From positions 1 through 64,000 of the forward strand of contig SVFT01000004.1 in assembly GCA_015056735.1 (NCBI GenBank): DNA of 64,000 nt. The letters run 5' to 3'. The notes under the pieces are model-generated. The model made no database searches. It was not told the DNA's origin and worked only from the letters and a program-made list of their open reading frames with translations. Below, piece by piece: positions 1 through 6,064 of this stretch; position 1 is the first letter of the stretch, and every line of letters begins with the position of its first letter. This DNA is from Lachnospiraceae bacterium. Lineage in GTDB: Bacteria; Bacillota; Clostridia; Lachnospirales; Lachnospiraceae. The position numbers and the translations under genes were made by a program.

Positions 1-252
1 CTGTTTAAGACTGCGGACGCTTTCTGCATGGCAGAAAACATTGTGCTGCAGGCTACAGAGCTTGGCATCGCATCCTGCATCATCTCCAGGGGCGAAGAGA
101 CTTTTGACAGCGAAGAAGGTCGGGCGCTTATGAAAAAATGGGGCGTTCCCGATAATTATATATGTCAGGGCTTTGTGGTTCTCGGATATATCGACGGGCA
201 GCAGCCGGTAAGCAAGCCGAGAAAGCCCGGAAGAGTACAGATCATAGAGTAA
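1..252 (+). CDS. Nitroreductase family protein, C-terminal part (5' end outside window)
   Basis: The reading frame is open from base 1 and ends at TAA 250-252, so only the last 83 residues are present. The fragment reads FKTADAFCMAENIVLQATE, then a GIASCIISRG stretch and VLGYIDG followed by a P.KPRK tail. This is the usual layout of the C-terminal half of FMN-dependent nitroreductase-like flavoproteins, in which this part helps hold FMN and build the dimer. These enzymes reduce nitro compounds, quinones or flavins with NAD(P)H; the substrate cannot be told from the fragment. The next ATG (265) follows after 12 bases, so it was probably co-transcribed with the macrodomain gene. Confidence 0.75.
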   Translation: MFKTADAFCMAENIVLQATELGIASCIISRGEETFDSEEGRALMKKWGVPDNYICQGFVVLGYIDGQQPVSKPRKPGRVQIIE

Positions 253-264
253 GAAGGTGTTGGT

Positions 265-677
265 ATGGAACAGGCAGAGAAGAGAAAATATCTGAAAAAA
301 CACTCCTGGCTGAGCAGCCAAGATATAAAGACATGGAAATCCCTAAAGAGGCGGAGGAACAGAAACGACTTCTCCGCAGCCTGTTCAATGTACGCATGCC
401 TGGGAAGATAAATGGGGATTTCCTGAAAGTGCAGGATGAATACCTGCAGGAGGCGACGAAAGAAAAAGGCATTACGGATCTTAAAGAGCTGCAGCCTGGC
501 CAGAAAGGCATTTATCTCTGGCAGGGAGATATCACGACACTTCGCTGTGATGCGATCGTAAACGCTGCCAACAGTGGGATGACCGGTTGCTACCAGCCTT
601 GTCATAACTATATCGATAAAGCGGCACCTACCTCAATCACACAGGCATACAACAAAAGAATGGCAAGGTGCTCGTAA
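265..677 (+). pseudogene. Macrodomain (protein-ADP-ribose hydrolase) gene, frameshifted and truncated
   Basis: The start at 265 (MEQAEKRKYL) follows a good ribosome binding site. After about 10 codons the family sequence continues in another frame (LLAEQPRYKDMEIP, EEQKRLLRSLFNVR, then GIYLWQGDITTLRCDAIVNA and NSGMTGCYQPCHNYID). That second part is the characteristic N-terminal half of zinc-containing macrodomain proteins, which remove ADP-ribose from proteins. A frameshift near 297-305 separates the two. After CHNYID (about 618) the similarity stops and the frame runs to a stop at 677, so the C-terminal half of the macrodomain is lost. The gene cannot make an active enzyme. The upstream nitroreductase is a plausible former operon partner. 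Confidence 0.7.
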
Positions 678-888
678 ACCTTGCATTACCTGTAGGCTGC
701 CATCGGCAGTTGATTGACATGCGAAAGCATGAAAATGGCTACCCCCTAGTGGCATAGAAGGTAGCCTGTGTAACTCGATAACTTCGTTATTAAGTTTCCG
801 GTGTAACCATCGGACAGTACCCAAAGCCCTTTGGTTTCTAAGATGTTTATAAAGTGTTCCGGCAGAAATGTCAAACACTTTACGGATT
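678..888. other. Gap with relic sequence between broken macrodomain gene and azlD
   Basis: No convincing intact gene is seen. The stretch holds short inverted repeats, for example GGCTACC (738-744)/GGTAGCC and ATAAC-TTC-GTTAT near 779-791. Read on the minus strand from about 914 down to 830, one frame gives SQIRKVFDISAGTLYKHL, which resembles the helix-turn-helix tail of a recombinase or regulator. It has no credible start or upstream domain, so I regard it as at most a relic. Confidence 0.3.
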
Positions 889-918
889 TGGGAGTTGCAT
901 TTAGTAGCTCCCATTTTT
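889..918 (+). terminator. Intrinsic terminator (plus strand)
   Basis: A stem TGGGAG (889-894)/CTCCCA (908-913) with a 13-base loop is followed by TTTTT. It is oriented to stop plus-strand transcription from the broken macrodomain region before it runs into the convergent azlCD genes. Confidence 0.5.
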
Positions 919-938
919 GCAGAATTCCAGATTCTCTG

Positions 939-1262
939 CTAGAACAAGTGCAGCAACACCATATAGCAGGCAGTTCCGCCAGCTATGGAAAGAAGCATCT
1001 GCTGTTTCCATTTGTGAAGAATCACGGTTACTGTGATGGCGATAAACTCCGGAAGACCGTGTGTCCCGCTTAAGATACGGACATCCTTGAGACAATAGAT
1101 GACCAGCATACCAAAGACGGCAGACGGCAGATATCTGCCGATATACTGGACAAATGCCGGCGTAGGGCGTTTCTCAGAAAAAATCAGAAATGGCAGAAAT
1201 CTGGTTGTCATAGTACCCAGCACGCACAAAGTGATAGTTATTATCTGTTCTGATATCGTCAT
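939..1262 (-). CDS. azlD: AzlD family branched-chain amino acid exporter subunit
   Basis: This small membrane protein (107 residues) has four predicted hydrophobic segments and the AzlD-type opening with [10 protein letters not shown] in the first third and [16 protein letters not shown] in the middle. AzlD pairs with AzlC to form a LIV-E type exporter of branched-chain amino acids or analogues; the AzlD chain is the small partner. Its start codon overlaps the azlC stop by four bases, indicating translational coupling. Length is normal for the family, and the gene appears intact. Confidence 0.88.
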   Translation of the reverse strand: MTISEQIITITLCVLGTMTTRFLPFLIFSEKRPTPAFVQYIGRYLPSAVFGMLVIYCLKDVRILSGTHGLPEFIAITVTVILHKWKQQMLLSIAGGTACYMVLLHLF

Positions 1263-1957
1263 GATTCATTTACCTCCAGTTTTTCCAATTTCCTACGGCT
1301 GGCTGCCAGCAGAGCAATAATCGCTGCCATGGTTGGAAGCATAAAGGAATCTGCGCCAAACAGGATAAGACAGGCTGCAGATACCAGAAGACCGATATAA
1401 GCGGAAATATGATGTTTTTCCTTCATCCACTGTTCCATAAAGATGACAACAAACATGGAAGTCATGACAAAACTGATCCCGTCTGTATCAAAATGAATGA
1501 GGGAGCCCAGCAGTCCGCCGATCGTTGCTCCGGATACCCAGTAAAAATGATTGTGCAGTGTGACAAAGAACATAAACCACCCCCTGTCCACATCTTTCGG
1601 AATATCGGCAGTATAATTGATCGAGAAAGTCTCATCACACATCCCGAAGATCAGATAAAACTTTTTCCAGCCCATGTTTTTGAATTTTTCTAGCATGGAA
1701 ATGCCATAAAACAGGTGCCTCGCCTGAATCAGCAGCGTCATGACCAGTGTCTGCACAGGTGCAAAGGGACTAAGCAGCATAGATACTGCAACGAACTCCA
1801 GGGAACCGCCGAAAATAACGAGACTCATGATCATAGGATAGACAAAGGAAAATCCGGACACATTCATGTAGATCCCATAAGCAAGTCCTAAAAACCAGAA
1901 TCCTGCAAAAATAGGGATCGTATAGGGAAAAGCTGCTTTCAGTGCTTTTCTTTTCAT
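1259..1957 (-). CDS. azlC: AzlC family branched-chain amino acid exporter, large subunit
   Basis: The 232-residue product starts [20 protein letters not shown] and shows the AzlC pattern: [15 protein letters not shown], the [13 protein letters not shown] segment, then [10 protein letters not shown] and DETFSINY. About six to seven membrane segments are visible. With AzlD it should export branched-chain amino acids across the cytoplasmic membrane. The start codon overlaps the stop of the panE remnant, so the ancestral order was panE-azlC-azlD; panE links this to branched-chain/pantothenate metabolism. The original promoter upstream of panE has been lost, so present expression is uncertain. Confidence 0.9.
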   Translation of the reverse strand: MKRKALKAAFPYTIPIFAGFWFLGLAYGIYMNVSGFSFVYPMIMSLVIFGGSLEFVAVSMLLSPFAPVQTLVMTLLIQARHLFYGISMLEKFKNMGWKKFYLIFGMCDETFSINYTADIPKDVDRGWFMFFVTLHNHFYWVSGATIGGLLGSLIHFDTDGISFVMTSMFVVIFMEQWMKEKHHISAYIGLLVSAACLILFGADSFMLPTMAAIIALLAASRRKLEKLEVNES

Positions 1958-2220
1958 GCGAATTTCCTCGCTTTCTCCATGCTCGTGATAATGTCATATA
2001 CAAAGCGGCATACCGGCAGTTTGACATGGTATCTGTTTCCAAGTCGCAGCGCTTCCCTCATAAACATATCGATTTCCGTAGGGTTCCCGTAAATCATATC
2101 CTGTACCATGCTGCACATTCCGTCCGGATCATAATTGGCAAAGAATCCGTCAAGGCTGCGGATGTCCTGTTCGGACAACGGCACATCCATTGCATTTGCC
2201 AGCGAAACAATTTCTTCCAT
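1954..2220 (-). pseudogene. 2-dehydropantoate 2-reductase (PanE/ApbA family), C-terminal remnant
   Basis: The 88 residues match the C-terminal helical domain of ketopantoate reductases: EEIVSLANAMDVPLSEQDI, then DPDGMCSMVQDMIYGNPTEI with an adjoining conserved E-M-F pattern, and RLGNRYHVKLPV near the end. The NADPH-binding Rossmann half (about 200 residues) is missing. The frame meets unrelated sequence of an integrative element at 2220/2221. The ATG at 2220 is an internal methionine by alignment, not the true start. The stop overlaps the azlC start. Confidence 0.75.
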
Positions 2221-2403
2221 ACAAAAAAGAAGTGGTTAAGGTGTAAGGAAGCCACAGTTAGGTATGGTGTGAGCCGTCCTACTATCATGAACTGGGCTAC
2301 AGATTCCGGCGCATTGATCAAAATAGATGCCACTGTTCTTATTGATTCTGAGACAATTGACAGATATATAGAAGGTTTCAGGATTCCCGGAGGGGTATAT
2401 TAA
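2221..2403 (+). pseudogene. Excisionase-like helix-turn-helix protein, N-terminus lost
   Basis: From the junction at 2221 a frame reads KKKWLRCKEATVRYGVSRP, continues TIMNWATDSGALIKIDATVL and ends IPGGVY-stop. This is the winged-helix excisionase-like family commonly found beside tyrosine integrases in clostridial elements. No ATG, GTG or TTG precedes the helix-turn-helix in the element-derived part of the frame. The first few codons and the ribosome binding site therefore appear to have been lost where the element joined the panE fragment. It probably helped direct excision; it is unlikely to be made now unless an upstream fused start is used. Confidence 0.55.
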
Positions 2404-2429
2404 GGATTTGCTTTATTTGCAACATATAC

Positions 2430-2470
2430 TTGTACTTAAGTCCGACATAAAGTATAATAAAATAGTCGGA
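2430..2470 (+). promoter_or_regulatory. Promoter with inverted-repeat operator for the RHH gene
   Basis: TTGTAC (2430-2435), a 17-base spacer and a perfect TATAAT (2453-2458) form a strong promoter. TCCGAC (2441-2446) and GTCGGA (2465-2470) form an inverted repeat that brackets the -10 box. Because the downstream gene encodes a ribbon-helix-helix-like protein, autorepression through this repeat is a natural inference. Confidence 0.65.
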
Positions 2471-2485
2471 AGTGGAGGTATATTT

Positions 2486-2665
2486 ATGGCGAAAATGGGA
2501 AGGCCCCCGGCAGAAAACCCAAAGATGTATAAAGTGACGGTACGTATGTCGGCGCCTGACTATGAGAAGCTTAAGAAATATAATGAAGCAACCGATCAGA
2601 CGATTACAGAGACTATGCTGGAAGGTTTTGATCTTCTGATGAAGAAAAAGAACAAGAAAGCATGA
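2486..2665 (+). CDS. Small ribbon-helix-helix-like DNA-binding protein
   Basis: The ATG at 2486 follows GTGGAGG at proper spacing and gives 59 residues. The protein starts MAKMGRPPAENPKMYKVTVR and has the MGRPP...(beta strand)...helix-helix layout typical of small CopG/Arc-like regulators of integrative elements (PDYEKLKKYNEATDQTITE is the helix pair). The tail is lysine-rich. It lies between the excisionase-like remnant and the integrase and has its own promoter with a bracketing inverted repeat. I infer an autoregulated repressor controlling itself and the integrase. No toxin partner is seen, so a toxin-antitoxin role is unsupported. Confidence 0.6.
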   Translation: MAKMGRPPAENPKMYKVTVRMSAPDYEKLKKYNEATDQTITETMLEGFDLLMKKKNKKA

Positions 2666-2668
2666 TCT

Positions 2669-2690
2669 GACTCTCTCCCGGATTCAGTAT
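2669..2690 (+). repeat. Repeat upstream of integrase (left copy)
   Basis: GACTCTC-TCC-CGGATTCA here recurs as GACTCTC-CGGATTCA-TAG just after the integrase (3952-3969), differing mainly by a 3-base gap. Short direct repeats on either side of an integrase gene can be integrase-binding sites. The role is inferred from position only. Confidence 0.35.
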
Positions 2691-2708
2691 ATGAAGAAAG
2701 GAGAAGAG

Positions 2709-3938
2709 ATGGCATCGAGGAAAGATAGTAAAGGCAGAGTACTGCAGAAAGGCGAAGCCCAGCGTAAGGACGGAAGATACCATTTCGCATATACCAATAT
2801 AGCAGGCAAGAGATGTTTTATATATGCCGATAGTCTTTTGGAACTCAGGCAAAAAGAGCGTGAGCATCATGTGGCAGACTGGCAAGGGGCTACTCAATAT
2901 GGCACACAGGCATCATTAAACTTTATGTTTGACAGATCGCTGGCGCTTAAGATTGGGATTAAGCCATCCACATATGCAAGTTACAGGCAATCATATGATA
3001 ATCATGTAAGAGAAGAGTTCGGAAGGCAAGCTGTAAAGAATATTAACTATTCAGATATACAGGCATTTTACAGTTATTTGATGAAGAGTAAGGGCTTGGC
3101 AATGTCAACGATCGAGCACATACATCTTCAGATTTATTCGGCACTTAAACTTGCGCTTCAAGATGGAATGATCCTAAAGAATCCGGCTGATGGAGCTTTT
3201 GGAGATTTTAAGCGCGCAGTTGGTGATGACGAGAGAAAGATCCGTGCACTTACATTGGATGAGCAGAAGGAGTTTCTGGAGTATATAGATGGACATCCTG
3301 TACGGGGTAGATATCATAGTATATTTCAGGTTATGCTCGGAACAGGACTCCGCGTCGGAGAACTGTGCGGACTCAGGTGGCAGGATATCGACGTTGAGAA
3401 GCGCCTTTTGGATGTGAATCACGGAATTGTCCTTGTCAAGGCAGTTAAGGGTGGAGAAAAAGAACACCTGACAGTATCTTTGCCGAAAACAAAAGCCGGC
3501 ATAAGACAGGTTCCTCTTATGAAACCGGTAATCGAAGCCTTTATGGAAGAGTACAGATGGGCTCAGACGAAGCACTTTGTAAGCGATACCATAGACGGCT
3601 ACACAGATTTTATTTTCACCAAGCAGAACGGTAATGTGTATACTTCCGTTAGGCTGGATAAGGCTTTAAGTGATATTGTAAAAGCTCACAACAAGCAGGA
3701 AGAGGCAATGGCAGAGCTTGAGGATAGGAAACCGGTATTATTGCCTCATATTTCGAATCACATGCTGAGGCATACCTTTTGCAAGAGGTTGTGCGAGAGA
3801 GATGTCAACGTAAAGGTGATACAGACCGTGATGGGTCATGCCAGCATTAATATCACATTGGACATATATGCCGAGGTTTCCAAAGCTAAGCAGTTCGAAG
3901 AGATAGACAAGCTGGCAGATGAATTGGATGTTTTCTGA
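2709..3938 (+). CDS. int: Tyrosine recombinase/integrase (Tn916-type)
   Basis: The product has about 409 residues. I chose ATG 2709 because AAAGGAG lies five bases before it; ATG 2691 has no such site. Domains in order: an N-terminal arm-binding part (RKDSKGRVLQKGE, then a beta-rich segment), a core-binding helical domain (about 60-160) and the catalytic domain. Visible catalytic residues are Arg in GTGLRVGELCGLRW, the HMLRHTF (H-x-x-R) box, the His in MGHASINITLDIYAEV and Tyr in the same segment. It should catalyse site-specific integration and excision of the element. It appears intact, though its excisionase partner is truncated. No recognisable tRNA target is adjacent. Confidence 0.92.
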   Translation: MASRKDSKGRVLQKGEAQRKDGRYHFAYTNIAGKRCFIYADSLLELRQKEREHHVADWQGATQYGTQASLNFMFDRSLALKIGIKPSTYASYRQSYDNHVREEFGRQAVKNINYSDIQAFYSYLMKSKGLAMSTIEHIHLQIYSALKLALQDGMILKNPADGAFGDFKRAVGDDERKIRALTLDEQKEFLEYIDGHPVRGRYHSIFQVMLGTGLRVGELCGLRWQDIDVEKRLLDVNHGIVLVKAVKGGEKEHLTVSLPKTKAGIRQVPLMKPVIEAFMEEYRWAQTKHFVSDTIDGYTDFIFTKQNGNVYTSVRLDKALSDIVKAHNKQEEAMAELEDRKPVLLPHISNHMLRHTFCKRLCERDVNVKVIQTVMGHASINITLDIYAEVSKAKQFEEIDKLADELDVF

Positions 3939-3951
3939 ATACAGGCAGAAG

Positions 3952-3990
3952 ACTCTCCGGATTCATAGTTTGACATCAAACTGACATCAA
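3952..3990 (+). repeat. Integrase arm-type repeats and right copy of flanking repeat
   Basis: After the integrase stop there is a second copy of GACTCTC...CGGATTCA (3952-3969). Two direct repeats TGACATCAA follow at 3971-3979 and 3982-3990, 11 bases apart, about one helical turn. Tandem TGACA-type repeats right after int are typical binding sites for the integrase N-terminal domain. The att core itself is not identifiable from one copy. Confidence 0.5.
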
Positions 3991-4075
3991 TTAAACTTAA
4001 TTAACTGCAGTAAATGCAAAGCATTCGATGATGAAAAGACAGTATTTTACAGCAAATTCAATCTTTGAAAAAGAG

Positions 4076-4110
4076 TTTGAAATGCCGAATGCAATGTACG
4101 ACTGGCTGAT
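4076..4110 (+). repeat. Direct repeat DR-1, upstream of MATE-HATPase gene
   Basis: The 18-base core TTTGAAATGCCGAATGCA is identical at 5998-6015, and the following 17 bases agree at 12 positions (TGT..GAC.GGCTGA). Similarity also extends about 15 bases leftwards with a small indel. This copy falls inside a possible 28-codon ORF (ATG 4031 to TAG 4117, ending EFEMPNAMYDWLIG). The second copy has no equivalent open frame of that length. The repeat ends 47 bases before the transporter start here and 32 bases in the second case. Confidence 0.65.
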
Positions 4111-4157
4111 AGGGTAGCCTGGAAGATGCTTGCATATCAAGGATATGGAAAGGCGTT

Positions 4158-5921
4158 TTGATTCAAATGATACGCAAATTATTCTCTCAAATGGTGTTTA
4201 CACAGGTTGTTTCCTGCATGGCAGTAACGCTGTGTATGCTCATTGACAGTATTGTTATAGGCCGTTTTCTGGGCGTTGATGCAATGGCTGCTTACGGCTA
4301 TACACAACCGGTTCTGTTGGCGTTTGCCGCACCCGGGGCGATGATTTCAGCCGGAGTACAGGTTGTATGCGGTAAAACGCTCGGCAGCGGTGATATGGAT
4401 GGTACGAATTCATGCTTTACACTGTCTGCCGTCATTACAGCTCTGATATCACTGTTCGGGCTGGTAATTGTATTGACCTTATCCGGTCCTATCAGTACAC
4501 TTCTTGGAGCAGGGGCTCCCGGAAGCGACAATGCGGTGTACTATCTTACAAAAGATTATCTTACCGGTTTCATCATCGGGCTGCCGGCATTCCTCACTGC
4601 GCAGATCATGATTCCTTACCTGCAGATGGCAGGCAGCCGCATCAGACTTGTAATCGCCGTACTTGTCATGACTGCATTCGACATCCTGCTTGACCTTCTG
4701 AATGCAATCTTCGTACACGGAGGCATTTTCGGAATGGGGCTTTCCTCGAGTATCAGCTACTATGCTGCTGTTGCAATAGGCCTTGGTTACTTTTTAAAAA
4801 AAGAATCCATTTTCCGTTTCCGATGGAAAAATATGCGATATAGCATTCTGCGTGATACGATTTTAAACGGTATCCCCACCGTGATCAACCAGCTCAGCCT
4901 GGTATTTCTGGTATTACTTCTGAATCACCTGCTTAGTTCGATGGAAGGAAATCATGCCGTAGCGGCATACTCAGTGATAGCTACGGTCAGCAATATGTGC
5001 TATGCTTTCTGTAACGGAAATTCTCAGGTGGCACTTATGATGGCTTCCATCTTTCATTCCGATGAAGATCGCAGTTCTCTGTATGAACTTGTACGAGTCA
5101 TGCGTAAAAGTGCGGTTGTCCTTCTGTTTTTTGTCACCTTGCTTGTTATGGCTTTTGGTCGTCCGGTTGTAGCGCTGTTTCTTGCAGATGAACCGGAAAC
5201 CATATCACTTGCCACCCTCGGTCTGAGGCTGTTTTCTCTTTCTCTTGTTCCATGTGCGCTCAACACAACCTTCAAATTCTATTATCAGGGAATCGGAAAA
5301 ATACGGCTGATGGAGACAATCAGTGTGCTTCAAAACTTTGTGCTGCCGTTTCTGGCCGCCCTTTTACTGGGATTTGTACTCAAGACCACAGGGGTCTGGA
5401 TGTGTTTTGTGTGCGGCGAAAGCGCTGCCTGGCTTTTTATTTGTGCATATGTATGGATACATAACAGACGAGTTGGTCTTGCGGCAAGAGATTGGGCACT
5501 TTTGCCGGCGTCTTTTGGCGTATCGGAGGGAAACTGCTTCGAGTTCAGTGTCGGTAATGTAAATGATGCCGTTAATGTTTCCGATAAGGCAGTTGATTTC
5601 TGCCTGGCTCACGGAGAAGATAAAACAAAAAGTGTTATGATAGGTCTGTGTATCGAGGAAATAACCTGTAACACGGTTATTCACGGATTTTCAAAGGGAA
5701 ACGGACATTATACCGTTGATGTACGTCTGATGTTTTGCGGCAATGAAAAGAAAATCCGTATTCGTGATAACTGCCTGTTCTTTGATCCCGTTCATTATTA
5801 CAAGCTTCACCGCGGTGAGGACCCCGTGGCTCATTTGGGCATCCGCACGGTTATATCATATGCCCGGGAGGCTGTCTATCTCAATACGCTGGGGCTGAAT
5901 AACCTCATGCTGACATTGTAG
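4158..5921 (+). CDS. MATE family transporter fused to a C-terminal HATPase (GHKL) domain
   Basis: Residues 1 to about 435 form a MATE-type multidrug exporter: SQMVFTQVVSCMAVTLCMLI at the N-terminus, GRFLGVDAMAAYG and about twelve hydrophobic segments. Residues about 450-587 form a Bergerat-fold ATP-binding domain like the anti-sigma kinase type. It has an N-box EEITCNTVIHG near 500, D-N in IRDNCLFFDP near 536, a G-box HLGIRTVI near 560 and the family ending LGLNNLMLTL. A flippase that carries a cytosolic ATP-binding switch is unusual; a phosphorylation or nucleotide-gated control role is inference. TTG 4158 is well spaced from GAAAGG; ATG 4167 is the alternative start. GATC is sparse here compared with core genes, suggesting transfer. 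Confidence 0.85.
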   Translation: MIQMIRKLFSQMVFTQVVSCMAVTLCMLIDSIVIGRFLGVDAMAAYGYTQPVLLAFAAPGAMISAGVQVVCGKTLGSGDMDGTNSCFTLSAVITALISLFGLVIVLTLSGPISTLLGAGAPGSDNAVYYLTKDYLTGFIIGLPAFLTAQIMIPYLQMAGSRIRLVIAVLVMTAFDILLDLLNAIFVHGGIFGMGLSSSISYYAAVAIGLGYFLKKESIFRFRWKNMRYSILRDTILNGIPTVINQLSLVFLVLLLNHLLSSMEGNHAVAAYSVIATVSNMCYAFCNGNSQVALMMASIFHSDEDRSSLYELVRVMRKSAVVLLFFVTLLVMAFGRPVVALFLADEPETISLATLGLRLFSLSLVPCALNTTFKFYYQGIGKIRLMETISVLQNFVLPFLAALLLGFVLKTTGVWMCFVCGESAAWLFICAYVWIHNRRVGLAARDWALLPASFGVSEGNCFEFSVGNVNDAVNVSDKAVDFCLAHGEDKTKSVMIGLCIEEITCNTVIHGFSKGNGHYTVDVRLMFCGNEKKIRIRDNCLFFDPVHYYKLHRGEDPVAHLGIRTVISYAREAVYLNTLGLNNLMLTL

Positions 5922-5997
5922 GGTGCAATCCGTTTCGGATGAATAATCGGAACCGGAAAGAGGCAGATTAGGGAATGGTACAATATCTTGAAAAGTA

Positions 5998-6032
5998 TTT
6001 GAAATGCCGAATGCAGTGTGTGACAGGCTGAG
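5998..6032 (+). repeat. Direct repeat DR-2, upstream of HATPase-SDF gene
   Basis: This is the second copy of the repeat at 4076-4110, sharing the core TTTGAAATGCCGAATGCA. The two copies enclose exactly one gene, the MATE-HATPase fusion, with a period of 1922 bases. Either they are remains of the recombination that placed that gene here, or they are a shared leader/control element of the two transporter genes. Confidence 0.65.
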
Positions 6033-6064
6033 TTTATGAGCTGAAGTTGAGCTGGAGGTTATGA

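Larger units (their letters stand above)
2221..3990 (+). mobile_element. Remnant of an integrative element: xis-like, RHH regulator, integrase, arm-type repeats
   Basis: A truncated excisionase-like ORF, a small DNA-binding protein and a Tn916-type tyrosine integrase lie in one direction and are followed by tandem 9-bp repeats typical of integrase arm sites. The left limit is sharp, inside panE. The right limit is unclear: composition stays unlike the core through the MATE gene (to about 6.0 kb). No conjugation or replication genes are present, so this is a degraded or minimal element. Boundaries are inferred. Confidence 0.55.

Noticed and set aside
633..914. Minus-strand frame with a helix-turn-helix-looking stretch (SQIRKVFDISAGTLYKHL)
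   Set aside because: No start site, no upstream domain and no neighbours in the same direction; at most a relic, so not called as a gene.
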